A stretch of 64,000 nt of DNA from Pseudomonadota bacterium (GTDB taxonomy: Bacteria > Pseudomonadota > Alphaproteobacteria > GCA-2731375). Every line of letters starts with the position of its first letter. Within the stretch, counting starts at the first letter, position 1. The notes below the pieces were generated by a model. The model was given only the letters and a program-made list of their open reading frames with translations, was not told the origin of the DNA and searched no databases. Made by a program: the position numbers and the translations under genes. Positions 9,961-19,709 of this stretch are shown in pieces. Where the stretch lies: positions 38,600 through 102,599 of the forward strand of contig JAQBYC010000003.1 of NCBI GenBank assembly GCA_027623205.1, given 5' to 3'.

Positions 9961-10269
9961 TCACTCGTCCAACAGCGCGTGTACGCTGGCAATCGCTTGA
10001 TCCAGGCGCGTTGATACCGCATCCATCGTGCTTTGCAATGCGGCGCCCTCGGCCCTGACGTCCGCCAGTTCTTGGGCCAGACGGTCGCGCTCCGCGCGCA
10101 AGGCGGTCAGTTCCGAATTGAGTCTGTCCAAATCCTGCCGCAGCCGCTCAACATCCGCTGTCGCCGCTCTTGAGTCCGCCGCGCCGGATTCGATCACCTG
10201 GCCCAGGGCTGTTTCCAGCCGGTGAACGGCCGTTTCCAATCGCTCTTTCGCGCCACTATCATCGGCCAT
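9961..10269 (-). CDS. Coiled-coil protein upstream of zapA (DUF4164-like)
   Basis: The 102-residue product is almost entirely predicted coiled coil: heptad-like Leu spacing with many Arg/Glu/Ala residues (about 8-98) and no membrane segment. Its stop lies 1 nt before the zapA start, so the two are probably co-translated. Small coiled-coil proteins of the DUF4164 type commonly precede zapA in Alphaproteobacteria; a role with ZapA at the septum is plausible but inferred only from position. Confidence 0.75.
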   Translation of the reverse strand: MADDSGAKERLETAVHRLETALGQVIESGAADSRAATADVERLRQDLDRLNSELTALRAERDRLAQELADVRAEGAALQSTMDAVSTRLDQAIASVHALLDE

Positions 10270-10638
10270 TGTGATCTCCGCACCGCTTCCATAATGACTT
10301 GCAAATCTGGTTCAGGGATTTGATGTCCGCATGGAACATATGCACCCAGCCCGCCACGCATACGCTAGACTTACAAATCGGCCACATTAGGTTATTTGGG
10401 CGCAGGGTAAGGCGGGGTTTGCCTCTCCGTCAACCGGATCGCATAACAGCGGCTAAAATGGCACTCAAAAGTTGGTTATTCGCAGTTGACCTTGCAAGGC
10501 GAACGACTATGTTGACCAGCATTGCGGGGCTCAACCAATTTGTCCCGGCGTGCCCGTCCACCAGGGTTGTTCATCCGGTTATCAGATGCAAAATCTCGCT
10601 GTTGTTGACCGTCTGCAACCGCAATTCCGAGACTCCAT
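10270..10638. promoter_or_regulatory. Divergent promoter region for the coiled-coil/zapA operon and tkt
   Basis: This 369-bp gap separates divergent genes. On the plus strand a candidate sigma70 promoter is TTGACC (10486-10491) with TATGTT (10508-10513) and a 16-nt spacer, leaving an untranslated leader of about 118 nt before tkt. No ORF or clear operator is seen. The promoter call is pattern-based only. Confidence 0.35.
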
Positions 10639-12660
10639 ATGACACCCAAGGATATCAAGGTAGCGCCTGCCGCAGCCGCGCACGGCGAGATGGCGAATGC
10701 CATTCGTTTCCTGGCTGCAGATGCGGTCCAGGCGGCCAATTCCGGGCACCCGGGCATGCCCATGGGCGCCGCCGACATGGCCACGGTTCTATTTTCGGGC
10801 TTTTTGAAGTTCGATCCGGACAAGCCCCATTGGCCGGATCGGGACCGCTTTGTCCTATCGGCCGGACATGGATCAATGCTGTTATATAGCCTGTTATATT
10901 TGACCGGTTACCGCGATATGGATCTGGACCAGATTCGCAATTTCCGGCAACTAGGCAGCCGCACCGCCGGTCATCCGGAGTTTGGTGCCGCAGCCGGCAT
11001 CGAAACCACCACCGGTCCCCTGGGTCAGGGTCTGGCGACCGCCGTCGGCATGGCCTTGGCCGAGCGCATGCTGGCCAGCCGTTTTGGCGGCGGCCTGGTG
11101 GATCATTTCACCTATGTCCTGGCAGGCGATGGCTGCCTGATGGAAGGGATCAGCCACGAGGCTGCGTCGTTCGCTGGGCATCTGCGTTTGCGCAAGCTGA
11201 TCGTGCTGTTCGATGACAATGAAATCACTATCGATGGGGCTGCTGGCCTAAGCGTCGGCGATGATCAATGCGCCCGCTTCGCGGCGTACGGCTGGGATGT
11301 GACCCGTGTCGACGGCCATGACCCGGAAGCCTTGGAAAAGACAATTGCGGCGGCGAGGCAAAGCGACCGGCCGTCGTTGATCGCGGCGCGCACCCAAATT
11401 GGCCGTGGTGCGCCAAGCAAGGCGGGCACCTCCGGCGCCCATGGTTCGCCACTGGGGGAGGAAGAGATCGCCGGCACCCGGAAGCAGATGAACTGGCCGC
11501 ACCCCCCCTTCGAGGTCCCGGACAATGTCGTGTCTGCATGGCGCGCGGTTGGTGCACGCGGGGCGACGGTTTCGGCGGATTGGGCGAATCGCTTGGATGC
11601 CTTGGCGCAAGATGACCGGGCCGCGTTTGAGCGGGCTTTGGCGGGAGATTTACCGGCTGGCATTATTGCGGCAATGGCCGATTACCGCCGGCAACTGGCG
11701 GACGACAAACCTGTGCTGGCGACCAGGGCCGCGTCTGGCAACGCCCTGGAAGTGATCAACAAGGTGGTGGCGGAAACGGTGGGCGGCTCCGCCGATCTGA
11801 CCGGTTCCAACAACACTTTGACGGCGGATTTGGGCTTTGTCACGGCCGATGATTTCTCCGGTCGCTATATCCATTACGGCGTACGCGAACATGCCATGGC
11901 GGCAGCCATGAACGGTCTGGCCCTGCACGGCGGCTTTATTCCCTATGGCGGCACGTTCCTGGTGTTCTCCGATTATTGCCGGGGCGCCATGCGTATATCG
12001 GCCCTGGCGGGCTGCCGGGTCGTCTATGTCCTGACCCATGATTCCATCGGCCTTGGCGAGGATGGGCCGACCCATCAACCGGTGGAACATCTGGCGGCCT
12101 TGCGGGCCATGCCCAATCTGTATGTCTTCCGCCCGGCCGACGCCATGGAAACGGCGGAATGCTGGGAACTGGCGCTGGCGGCCAAGGGAACCCCCTCGGC
12201 CATGGTGCTGAGCCGGCAAGGCTTGCCGGCCGTGCGGCTGGACTACAGCGACGAAAACGCCTGCGCTCGTGGCGCCTATGAACTGATAGCCGCCGACGGC
12301 GAGGCGGCCGTCACTTTGATGGCGACGGGCTCGGAAGTCTCCATCGCGGTTGCCGCGCGGAACAATTTGCAAAGCGCCGGCGTTCCGACCCGGGTCGTTT
12401 CCATGCCGTGCTGGGAATTGTTCGAGGCACAGGACGATGACTATCGCCGGCAAATCCTGGGGCCGGGCACCGTGCGCATTGGGGTCGAGGCGGCGGTATC
12501 AATGGGCTGGGACCGCTATCATGGCCCGCAGGGCGGCTTTGTCGGCATGACCGGGTATGGTGCCTCGGCGCCGGCGAAAGAATTGTACAGACATTTCGGC
12601 ATCACGGCGGAGGCAGTGGTGGAACTGGCCAAGGCAAAATTGGCGGCTCAGCCTGGCTGA
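10639..12660 (+). CDS. tkt: Transketolase
   Basis: Transketolase moves two-carbon ketol units in the non-oxidative pentose phosphate pathway (and the Calvin cycle where present), using thiamine diphosphate. The 673-residue protein has [11 protein letters not shown] near residue 35 and the ThDP motif G-D-G-C-L-M-E-G (about 161-168) running to D-D-N-E-I. The pyrimidine-domain motif reads D-L-T-G-S-N, and G-V-R-E-H-A-M contains the catalytic Glu. It leads a run of sugar-phosphate genes (gap, pgk, aldolase) on the same strand. Confidence 0.97.
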   Translation: MTPKDIKVAPAAAAHGEMANAIRFLAADAVQAANSGHPGMPMGAADMATVLFSGFLKFDPDKPHWPDRDRFVLSAGHGSMLLYSLLYLTGYRDMDLDQIRNFRQLGSRTAGHPEFGAAAGIETTTGPLGQGLATAVGMALAERMLASRFGGGLVDHFTYVLAGDGCLMEGISHEAASFAGHLRLRKLIVLFDDNEITIDGAAGLSVGDDQCARFAAYGWDVTRVDGHDPEALEKTIAAARQSDRPSLIAARTQIGRGAPSKAGTSGAHGSPLGEEEIAGTRKQMNWPHPPFEVPDNVVSAWRAVGARGATVSADWANRLDALAQDDRAAFERALAGDLPAGIIAAMADYRRQLADDKPVLATRAASGNALEVINKVVAETVGGSADLTGSNNTLTADLGFVTADDFSGRYIHYGVREHAMAAAMNGLALHGGFIPYGGTFLVFSDYCRGAMRISALAGCRVVYVLTHDSIGLGEDGPTHQPVEHLAALRAMPNLYVFRPADAMETAECWELALAAKGTPSAMVLSRQGLPAVRLDYSDENACARGAYELIAADGEAAVTLMATGSEVSIAVAARNNLQSAGVPTRVVSMPCWELFEAQDDDYRRQILGPGTVRIGVEAAVSMGWDRYHGPQGGFVGMTGYGASAPAKELYRHFGITAEAVVELAKAKLAAQPG

Positions 12661-12714
12661 AACAAGTTGATGGAACGCATACGGGGCAACCCATTCTTTT
12701 GAGAGGAGATCAAT

Positions 12715-13719
12715 ATGGTAGTTCGGGTAGGTATCAATGGCTTTGGGCGCATCGGGCGGCTGGTGTTGCGTGCCATCGCGGAATCTGGACGCAAGGATAT
12801 TCAGGTGGTTGGGGTCAATGATTTGGGCCCCATTGAAACCAACGCTCATCTGTTGCGCTACGATTCAGTGCATGGCGCCTTCCCCGGGAAGGTGAAAACC
12901 ACCAAGAGCGGCATGAACCTCGGAAAAAACGCCATCAAGGTCACGGCAGAGCGCGACCCGGCAAATTTGCCGTGGGGCAAGTTGGGCGTGGATGTGGCTA
13001 TGGAATGCACCGGGATCTTCACCTCAAAGGAGGCCGCCTCGGCTCATCTGACCGCGGGCGCCAAGCGGGTGCTGATTTCGGCGCCCGCTACCGGTGCCGA
13101 TCTGACCGTGGTCTATGGTGTCAACCACGACAAGCTGCGTAAGTCTCACACGGTGGTCTCGAACGCATCCTGCACCACCAATTGTCTGGCCCCGGTGGCC
13201 TTTGTGCTGAACCAGGCGGTGGGCATTGAGCACGGCTTTATGACGACCATCCACGCCTTTACCGGCGATCAGCCTGTGCTGGATACCCTGCATGGCGATC
13301 TGCGCCGCGCCCGTTCCGCTGTCATGTCCATGATCCCCACCTCGACCGGTGCGGCCAAGGCCGTTGGCCTGGTGCTGCCCGAATTGGCCGGCAAGCTGGA
13401 CGGCACCTCGATCCGGGTACCGACGCCGAATGTCTCGGTAGTGGATTTCAAATTCCGCAGCAAGAAGAAGACGACCGTGGAGGCTGTCAATGCGGCCATC
13501 GTCAAGGCCGCCAATGGCAAATTGAAGGGTATTCTGGCAACCTCGGACGGTCCGACCGTGTCCATTGATTACAACCACAACCCTGCCTCTTCCACGTTCG
13601 ATCTGACCCAGACCCAGGTGATCGAGGGCCGCTTCGTGCGCATCCTGTCCTGGTATGACAACGAATGGGGCTTTTCCAACCGGATGAGCGACACCGCCGT
13701 CGCTCTGGCCAAGCTCTAA
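12715..13719 (+). CDS. gap: Type I glyceraldehyde-3-phosphate dehydrogenase
   Basis: GAPDH converts glyceraldehyde 3-phosphate to 1,3-bisphosphoglycerate with NAD(P)+. The 334-residue product starts [13 protein letters not shown], the Rossmann dinucleotide motif, and has the active-site segment [12 protein letters not shown] with catalytic Cys153. A strong AGAGGAG ribosome site sits about 7 nt before the ATG. It lies 54 nt after tkt and 25 nt before pgk, forming a glycolysis/gluconeogenesis operon. Confidence 0.98.
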   Translation: MVVRVGINGFGRIGRLVLRAIAESGRKDIQVVGVNDLGPIETNAHLLRYDSVHGAFPGKVKTTKSGMNLGKNAIKVTAERDPANLPWGKLGVDVAMECTGIFTSKEAASAHLTAGAKRVLISAPATGADLTVVYGVNHDKLRKSHTVVSNASCTTNCLAPVAFVLNQAVGIEHGFMTTIHAFTGDQPVLDTLHGDLRRARSAVMSMIPTSTGAAKAVGLVLPELAGKLDGTSIRVPTPNVSVVDFKFRSKKKTTVEAVNAAIVKAANGKLKGILATSDGPTVSIDYNHNPASSTFDLTQTQVIEGRFVRILSWYDNEWGFSNRMSDTAVALAKL

Positions 13720-13744
13720 GCGGCGCTGACGCCAACAATTCGTC

Positions 13745-14920
13745 ATGCGGGTCCTTGATGATCTGTCCCCGGGCGGGGCAAGGGTGCTGGTGCGGGTCGA
13801 TCTGAATGTACCCATGCGGGATGGCCAGGTCGGTGATGCGACCCGGATCGAGCGGGCCGTCCCCACCCTTTCCGAGCTGGCCGGCAAGGGCGCCAGAGTT
13901 ATCGTGCTGTCCCATTTCGGCCGGCCCAAGGGTCGCGTGGTGCCGGCCTTGTCGCTGGCGCCACTGGCCGGACCTCTGGGCGCGGCCCTGGGCCGCCGGG
14001 TCGCCTTCGCAAGCCTGGCCACGGCGCCAGAAGCGGTGGCAAATATGACCGACGGCGATGTCTTGTTGCTTGAAAACCTCCGCTTTGATCCGGGCGAGGA
14101 AGCCAACGGATTGGACTTTGCCCAGGCATTGGCGGCGCTGGGCGATTTCTATGTCAACGACGCTTTTTCCTGCGCCCATCGGGCGCATGCCTCGACCACA
14201 GGCTTGGCCTATCTGTTGCCGGCGGCTGCGGGCCGGGCCCTGCAGGCCGAACTGGCGGCCCTGCAGGCGGCCCTTGCCAGCCCACGGCGGCCCGTGGCGG
14301 CATTGGTTGGCGGGGCCAAGGTTTCCTCCAAACTGGCGGTCCTGGGTCATTTGCTGGACAAGGCCGATCAATTGATCATCGGCGGCGGCATGGCAAATAC
14401 CTTTTTGTTCGCCAAGGGTCTCGCCATCGGTGCCTCTCTGTGCGAAACCGATCTGGCCCAAACCGCCCGGGAAATCGTGGCCAAGGCCGACAAGGTCGGC
14501 TGCGATATTGCCCTGCCGGTGGATGTGGTGCTGGCAAGGGACCTGCGCGCCGGGACCGACAGTATCACGGTGTCCGTGGACCAGGTGCCTGACGGTATGA
14601 TGATCCTGGATATCGGTCCGGCCAGCGTGAGCGATCTGACCCGGCGTCTGGCTGGATGCCGGACACTGCTATGGAACGGTCCTCTGGGCGCCTTTGAATT
14701 CCCACCCTTTGATCGTGGTACAGTCCAGGTGGCCCAAGCCGCCGCGGCGCAAACCCGGACCGGCGATTTGACGTCTGTCGCCGGCGGTGGTGACACCGTA
14801 GCGGCCCTGCGCCACGCCGGCGCGGCGGACGATTTCACCTATGTCTCCACCGCCGGTGGCGCCTTCCTGGAATGGCTTGAGGGCAAGGTCCTGCCAGGCA
14901 TCAAGGCGCTGGAGATCTAG
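13745..14920 (+). CDS. pgk: Phosphoglycerate kinase
   Basis: PGK interconverts 1,3-bisphosphoglycerate and 3-phosphoglycerate with ADP/ATP. The 391-residue product carries V-L-V-R-V-D-L-N-V-P (18-27), L-S-H-F-G-R-P-K-G and L-L-L-E-N-L-R-F in the N-domain. The C-domain nucleotide motif reads L-W-N-G-P-L-G-A-F-E, and the end G-G-G-D-T-V-A-A is typical. Its TAG stop (14918-14920) is also the first three bases of dispersed repeat copy A, so the repeat abuts or overlaps the gene end. Confidence 0.98.
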   Translation: MRVLDDLSPGGARVLVRVDLNVPMRDGQVGDATRIERAVPTLSELAGKGARVIVLSHFGRPKGRVVPALSLAPLAGPLGAALGRRVAFASLATAPEAVANMTDGDVLLLENLRFDPGEEANGLDFAQALAALGDFYVNDAFSCAHRAHASTTGLAYLLPAAAGRALQAELAALQAALASPRRPVAALVGGAKVSSKLAVLGHLLDKADQLIIGGGMANTFLFAKGLAIGASLCETDLAQTAREIVAKADKVGCDIALPVDVVLARDLRAGTDSITVSVDQVPDGMMILDIGPASVSDLTRRLAGCRTLLWNGPLGAFEFPPFDRGTVQVAQAAAAQTRTGDLTSVAGGGDTVAALRHAGAADDFTYVSTAGGAFLEWLEGKVLPGIKALEI

Positions 14921-15020
14921 AGCGATTTTCAATCAATTGGATTCGCTTTAGCGATCCAAATAATTGGTTTAATTGCTCTTTTCTTAAGAGTCCCAGCATG
15001 TTTAGAAGAAACATGCTCCA
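14918..15020 (+). repeat. Two-hairpin dispersed repeat, copy A
   Basis: Hairpin 1 spans 14919-14979, with outer arms AGAGCGATT and AATTGCTCT (one mismatch) and an inner stem around GGATTCGC / GCGATCC. Hairpin 2 is a perfect inverted repeat AGCATGTTT (14995-15003), loop agaag, AAACATGCT (15009-15017). The element starts on the pgk stop codon. Closest relatives in the window are copies B and C. Confidence 0.85.
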
Positions 15021-15022
15021 GC

Positions 15023-15124
15023 GTGATTTTCAATTGATTGCAGTCGCGAACGCAACTTTGGTTGGCTGGTTCATTTGCGCCGTTCTGAAGTTTCCGAGCC
15101 TATTTGGATCATATGTATTCTGGG
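15023..15124 (+). repeat. Dispersed repeat, degenerate tandem copy A2
   Basis: This copy immediately follows copy A in the same orientation. It matches the family consensus at GATTTTCAATTGATTG, AGTCGCGAACGC, TGGTTCATTTGC and CCGAGCCTATTTGGATCAT. The right-hand part belongs to the ATTTGGATCAAAT subtype seen in copies G and H rather than the CATGTTT subtype of copy A. The two arms no longer pair well. Confidence 0.65.
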
Positions 15125-15167
15125 GCATAAGCTTCCAAGCGTCTTTGCCTTGGGCTATGACTATGCC

Positions 15168-15572
15168 ATGCGGGCGATCATCTTTCATCATTTGCGTCAG
15201 GCCGAATGCGCGCTGGCGGTCTCGGTTGCGTTGCGCCGGCCCGTTAGCCTGCTGACCGCACCGGGGGCGGCGGCCTATGGCGGGCCGGGATTCTATCTGG
15301 CAATGGTGGAACTGGCACGGCAGCGCCATCCGGACGCGGAAGTGCGGGCAATCCTGGATTGCGGCGATGATGGCGCCATGGCGCAAATGGCCTTGCACCA
15401 GGGCTGGCGCCATCTTGTGTTGGGAGGCAGGGGGACGGTCCGCGAGAAGGTCCGCCAGATCGCCGTCACTTATGGTGCCGATGTCCTGCCACGGGCGCCC
15501 AAGGCCCTGGATCCAGGCGCCGATGCCATGGATATCACCAGCCAATGCCGGTCATTCCTCGATCCCCACTAA
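15168..15572 (+). CDS. Conserved protein of unknown function in the gap-pgk-fda cluster
   Basis: The 134-residue soluble protein starts at ATG 15168; the longer frame from 15075 runs back into repeat A2 and is rejected. It has no signal peptide or membrane helix. Visible features are an alternating alpha/beta pattern, an A-I-L-D-C-G-D-D segment near residue 63 and H-L-V-L-G-G-R-G-T near 84. I do not recognise a named family. Its place between pgk and the class I aldolase gene suggests co-expression with glycolytic genes, nothing more. Confidence 0.7.
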   Translation: MRAIIFHHLRQAECALAVSVALRRPVSLLTAPGAAAYGGPGFYLAMVELARQRHPDAEVRAILDCGDDGAMAQMALHQGWRHLVLGGRGTVREKVRQIAVTYGADVLPRAPKALDPGADAMDITSQCRSFLDPH

Positions 15573-15648
15573 GTACCGTTGCATGCGCTTCTGGGCTTTG
15601 TTATTCAGGTGGCAAGGGTTGTCGGGTAGCAGGACAGGGAAGATCAAA

Positions 15649-16683
15649 ATGACGAAATTGGATATTGTCGCCAATGCGGCGCGCATGGTTGCACCGGGCA
15701 AGGGAATACTGGCCGCCGATGAGAGTACGGGAACCATTCAGAAGCGCCTGGATAGTATCGATGTTCCCTGCACCGAGGATAATCGCCGCACCTACCGACA
15801 ATTGCTGTTCACCACACCAGGTGCGGGCGATTATATTTCCGGCGTTATCCTGTTTGACGAGACCTTGCGGCAATCGGGCACGGATGGCGTGCCATTTACC
15901 AAGCTGCTGTGGGACAACGGCGTACTCCCGGGCATCAAGGTCGATGCCGGCGCCAAGGACCTGGCTGGCTCACCTGGCGAAAAGGTGACAGAGGGCCTGG
16001 ACGGCCTGCGGGAACGCCTGGCTGAATATGTGGAACTGGGCGCCGCATTCACCAAATGGCGGGCGGTGATCGATATAGGCAGCGGCATTCCCAGCCGCGC
16101 CTGTCTCGAGGCCAACGCCCACGCCCTGGCCCGCTATGCCGCCCTGTCGCAGGAAGCCGGTCTGGTGCCGATCGTGGAGCCGGAAGTACTGATGGATGGC
16201 GATCATGATATCGAACGCTGCCGGGAGGTGACGGAAACCGCGCTGCAATTGACGTTCAGGGAATTGTTCAATCAGAATGTGCTGTTGGAAGGCATGGTGT
16301 TGAAACCGAACATGGTGCTGGCGGGCAAGCAATGCAGCCGGCAAAATTCGGTCCAGGAAGTGGCCGAAATGACCGTCAAGGTTCTGCGCCGGCAAGTGCC
16401 GGGCGCGGTGCCTGGTATAGCCTTTCTCTCCGGCGGGCAATCGGAAGAAGAGGCCACGGCCCATCTCAATGCCATGAACAAGCCCACGGCAATCGGGGGT
16501 CCGCTGCCTTGGGAGTTGAGCTTCTCCTACGGCCGTGCCTTGCAGGCCTCGGCCCTGCGGGCCTGGCGCGGTCAGGCCGACAACATTCCCGCCGCCCAGG
16601 CTGCTTTTGCGCATCGCGCCAAGATGAACAGTCTGGCCCGCAGCGGCGGCTATGAAACGACGATGGAACAGGACGCCACCTGA
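15649..16683 (+). CDS. fda: Class I fructose-bisphosphate aldolase
   Basis: This aldolase cleaves or forms fructose 1,6-bisphosphate through a Schiff base on lysine. The 344-residue protein shows [12 protein letters not shown] (19-30), [11 protein letters not shown] (177-187) and the Schiff-base segment [11 protein letters not shown] with Lys219. A longer in-frame extension to 15277 overlaps the preceding gene and lacks homology, so ATG 15649 is chosen. The stop overlaps the thiE-like start by one base (TGATG). Confidence 0.97.
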   Translation: MTKLDIVANAARMVAPGKGILAADESTGTIQKRLDSIDVPCTEDNRRTYRQLLFTTPGAGDYISGVILFDETLRQSGTDGVPFTKLLWDNGVLPGIKVDAGAKDLAGSPGEKVTEGLDGLRERLAEYVELGAAFTKWRAVIDIGSGIPSRACLEANAHALARYAALSQEAGLVPIVEPEVLMDGDHDIERCREVTETALQLTFRELFNQNVLLEGMVLKPNMVLAGKQCSRQNSVQEVAEMTVKVLRRQVPGAVPGIAFLSGGQSEEEATAHLNAMNKPTAIGGPLPWELSFSYGRALQASALRAWRGQADNIPAAQAAFAHRAKMNSLARSGGYETTMEQDAT

Positions 16684-17372
16684 TGGCTTCAGGCGCGGAT
16701 GGTGACGCAGACCGCTGCCGCCTGTATCTGATCACGCCGCCGGCGTTCGAACCGGCGGCTTTTGTGGACGACTTGCGGGCGGCCTTGGATGGCGGTGATG
16801 TGGCCTGCCTGCAATTGCGCCTGAAAGGCGTGGAGGACGATGCGGTGCGGCGCGCGGCCGAGGTGCTGATGCCCGTAACCCAGGAATACGGCGCGGCTTT
16901 CCTGATCAATGACCGTCCCGATCTGGCGCTGGAATTGCGCGCCGACGGCTGTCATGTCGGTCAGGAAGACACGCCCTACGCGCTGGCGCGCGAGATCCTG
17001 GGGGCCGATCATATCGTCGGCGTCACCTGCCATGCCTCCCGCCATTTGGCCATGGAGGCGGCGGAAGCGGGCGCCGATTATGTGGCCTTTGGCGCTTTCT
17101 TCGCCACCGGAACCAAGCAGGCCAAGGCTGCCGCGGATGTGGACGTTCTGCGGTGGTGGTCGGGAATTTTCGAGGTGCCCTGCGTCGCCATCGGCGGCAT
17201 CACGGTGGAAAATTGCCCGCCGCTGGTCGCCGCGGGGGCGGATTTTCTCTCGGTTGTCGCCGGCGTGTGGAATTATCCGGACGGCCCCGGCGCCGCCGTG
17301 CGTGCGTTCAACAAAGCCATCGCCGAGGCGGGCCGACAGGCGCCCGTTGACGCATCCGCCGAGGTGCGATGA
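16683..17372 (+). CDS. thiE: Thiamine-phosphate synthase-like protein (ThiE family)
   Basis: ThiE joins the pyrimidine and thiazole moieties of thiamine. The 229-residue TIM-barrel protein has [17 protein letters not shown] (the family's Q-R/K-K region), [10 protein letters not shown] (about 77-86), D-G-C-H-V-G-Q-E-D, and A-I-G-G-I-T near the C-terminus. ThiE-like genes next to class I aldolase occur in other Alphaproteobacteria. It could be a diverged paralogue rather than the main ThiE; no other thiamine genes are in the window. Confidence 0.88.
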   Translation: MASGADGDADRCRLYLITPPAFEPAAFVDDLRAALDGGDVACLQLRLKGVEDDAVRRAAEVLMPVTQEYGAAFLINDRPDLALELRADGCHVGQEDTPYALAREILGADHIVGVTCHASRHLAMEAAEAGADYVAFGAFFATGTKQAKAAADVDVLRWWSGIFEVPCVAIGGITVENCPPLVAAGADFLSVVAGVWNYPDGPGAAVRAFNKAIAEAGRQAPVDASAEVR

Positions 17373-17803
17373 ACGTTCCGATGCAAAGTCAAAAACTGGC
17401 TCTTGGCTTGATCGAGGGCGGTTTGACCCTATCGGGTGTCACTGCGGCGGTCACCCCCCTGGCCCTGTGGGTGGCCTGGTCGGAGATGGTGTTCTATTTG
17501 GTTCTATCGGTTGGTTGCGGGGCCTTCTTGATCTTTATCGGACTGGCTCGGTTGCGCGGCCTACTGGCGCCCGACCATGCGCCGGGCGCGAAGGTTATAG
17601 ATTTTGAAAGTCTGCGCCGACGGCGGGTCGATTGGGAACAGTTGCAGGACGAAGACCGCGGGGTCCGGCGCCGCCAGCGCTCCATCAAAGGCGATGCCCA
17701 GCGCGAGTTCGGCTATATGGTGCGCATCACCACCTCGCTGATCCTGATCGCCGTGCTGCTGTTCCTGGCCGTCTGGGCGATGATGGAAATCCGCTACGGC
17801 TAA
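17369..17803 (+). CDS. Small membrane protein of unknown function
   Basis: The 144-residue product overlaps thiE by 4 nt (ATGA), so it is co-translated. It has hydrophobic segments at about residues 20-38, 41-62 and 118-138, separated by a highly charged loop (about 70-115, rich in Arg/Asp/Glu) containing [14 protein letters not shown]. That V-I-D-F-E tract resembles linkers in other alphaproteobacterial small membrane proteins, but I do not recognise a family. Confidence 0.72.
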   Translation: MNVPMQSQKLALGLIEGGLTLSGVTAAVTPLALWVAWSEMVFYLVLSVGCGAFLIFIGLARLRGLLAPDHAPGAKVIDFESLRRRRVDWEQLQDEDRGVRRRQRSIKGDAQREFGYMVRITTSLILIAVLLFLAVWAMMEIRYG

Positions 17804-17943
17804 CCATTTTTGAGATGGCGGCTCCTGCCGGGCCCCTTTACCCTGCCGGTCCTTGGACATTGCGGTTGGGCTTTTCATCCATGTTGATGGCAGTATGACC
17901 GCTTGGCATTAACCGCACCTCATTGAAACAGGCGGAGAGCAAC

Positions 17944-19668
17944 ATGACGCGCAAGAAACCGGATGAATTACGCAGCCACCGTTGGTTCGGCGTGGATGAT
18001 ATGCGTGCCTTCGGTCACCGCTCCCGCGCCAAACAGATGGGTTACAGTACCGCCGATTTCGCTGGCAAGCCGGTCATCGCTCTCATCAACACTTGGTCCG
18101 ATCTGAATGCCTGCCATATGCATCTGCGCCAGCGGGCGGAGGAGATCAAGCGCGGGGTGTGGCAGGCCGGTGGCTTTCCCGTCGAACTGCCGGCGATGTC
18201 TCTCGCCGAGCCAATCGTCAAGCCGACCACCATGCTGTACCGCAATTTTCTGGCCATGGAGGTGGAGGAATTGTTGCGCAGCCATCCCATTGACGGTGTG
18301 GTCCTGATGGGTGGTTGTGACAAGACCACGCCGGCCCTATTGATGGCGGCCACCAGCATGGACCTGCCGGCGATTTTTTTCCCCGCCGGCCCGGCCCTGC
18401 GCGGCAACTGGGCCGGCCAAACCCTGGGCACGGGCAGCGATGCCTTTAAGTTCTGGGCCGAACGCCGGGCCGGCCGTCTGGATGCCAAGGATTGGGACGC
18501 CATCGAAAGCGGCATTTCCCGCTCGCCGGGCACCTGCATGACCATGGGTACGGCTTCGACCATGACCGCTATTGCCGAGGCCCTGGGCCTGATCCTGCCT
18601 GGCGGCAGCTCGATCCCCGCGGCCGACAGCGCGCATGCCCGCCTGGCCTCGGAAAGCGGCCGGCGCATTGTCGAGATGGTCTGGGATGATATCAAGATCA
18701 CCTCGTTCCTGGACGACCGCGCCTTCCGCAACGCCATGCGCCTGACCATGGCCTATGGCGGATCAACCAATGCCGCCGTGCATATTCTGGCCTTGGCCGG
18801 TCGTGCCGGAGTCGATGTGAAACTGGACGATCTGGATGCCATCGCCCGCGAGGTGCCCCTGCTGGCCAACATCCGGCCTTCGGGCAAATATCTGATGGAG
18901 GATTTCTATTATGCCGGCGGCATCCGGGCCCTGATGGCGCGCCTTTCGCACCTGTTGGAAGGCGATGCGCCGACGGTCAGCGGCCATACGCTGGCCGAAA
19001 ATATTGCCGGCGCTGAAGTCTATGATGATGACGTAATCCGGACACTGGCCAATCCGGTGTCGACGCAACAGACCCTGGCGGTACTGCGGGGCAATCTTGC
19101 CCCGACCGGCGCCGTGCTGAAGCCCATCGCCGCCGACCCGAAACTGTTGAGCCACACTGGCCCGGCCGTGGTATTCGATGACTACAACGATATGGCGGCC
19201 CGGATCGATCAAGATGATCTGGAGGTAACGGCGGACAGCGTCTTGATCCTGCGCAACTCCGGCCCCCAGGGCGGGCCGGGCATGCCGGAGTGGGGCATGC
19301 TGCCGATCCCGAAGAAGCTGTTGCGGCAGGGCGTCGATGACATGGTGCGCCTGTCGGATGCGCGTATGAGCGGTACGTCCTATGGCACCTGCGTGTTGCA
19401 TATTTCGCCGGAGTCTTTTGTTGGCGGCCCCCTGGCACTGGTGCGGACGGGGGATCTGATCAAGCTCGATGTGCCGGCCCGGCGCCTGGATCTGTTGCTC
19501 GATGATGCGGAACTGGCGCGGCGGCAGGCGGCCTGGACACCGCCGCCGCCGCGCTATGGCCGTGGTTTCGGCGCCATCTATGCCCAGCATGTCACCCAAG
19601 CCGACCAGGGCTGTGATTTCGCCATTCTGCGCGATGGCGAAGCGGTGCCCGAGCCCGAGATTCACTGA
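17944..19668 (+). CDS. IlvD/Edd family sugar-acid dehydratase, L-arabinonate dehydratase-like
   Basis: Members of this iron-sulfur family dehydrate sugar acids; the closest recalled group is rhizobial L-arabinonate dehydratase. The 574-residue product begins R-K-K-P-D-E-L-R-S-H-R-W-F-G and has I-N-T-W-S-D-L-N-A-C-H, L-M-G-G-C-D-K-T-T-P, G-T-C-M-T-M-G-T-A-S-T-M and S-D-A-R-M-S-G-T-S-Y-G. The Cys residues in the first three of these motifs are the expected cluster ligands. The ATG at 17944 has GGAGAG about 5 nt upstream and is preferred to one at 17923. The exact substrate is inferred. Confidence 0.88.
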   Translation: MTRKKPDELRSHRWFGVDDMRAFGHRSRAKQMGYSTADFAGKPVIALINTWSDLNACHMHLRQRAEEIKRGVWQAGGFPVELPAMSLAEPIVKPTTMLYRNFLAMEVEELLRSHPIDGVVLMGGCDKTTPALLMAATSMDLPAIFFPAGPALRGNWAGQTLGTGSDAFKFWAERRAGRLDAKDWDAIESGISRSPGTCMTMGTASTMTAIAEALGLILPGGSSIPAADSAHARLASESGRRIVEMVWDDIKITSFLDDRAFRNAMRLTMAYGGSTNAAVHILALAGRAGVDVKLDDLDAIAREVPLLANIRPSGKYLMEDFYYAGGIRALMARLSHLLEGDAPTVSGHTLAENIAGAEVYDDDVIRTLANPVSTQQTLAVLRGNLAPTGAVLKPIAADPKLLSHTGPAVVFDDYNDMAARIDQDDLEVTADSVLILRNSGPQGGPGMPEWGMLPIPKKLLRQGVDDMVRLSDARMSGTSYGTCVLHISPESFVGGPLALVRTGDLIKLDVPARRLDLLLDDAELARRQAAWTPPPPRYGRGFGAIYAQHVTQADQGCDFAILRDGEAVPEPEIH

Positions 19669-19709
19669 CATTTCATTGACAGCGCGCCTGATCTAAGCCG
19701 CAATGGCGC

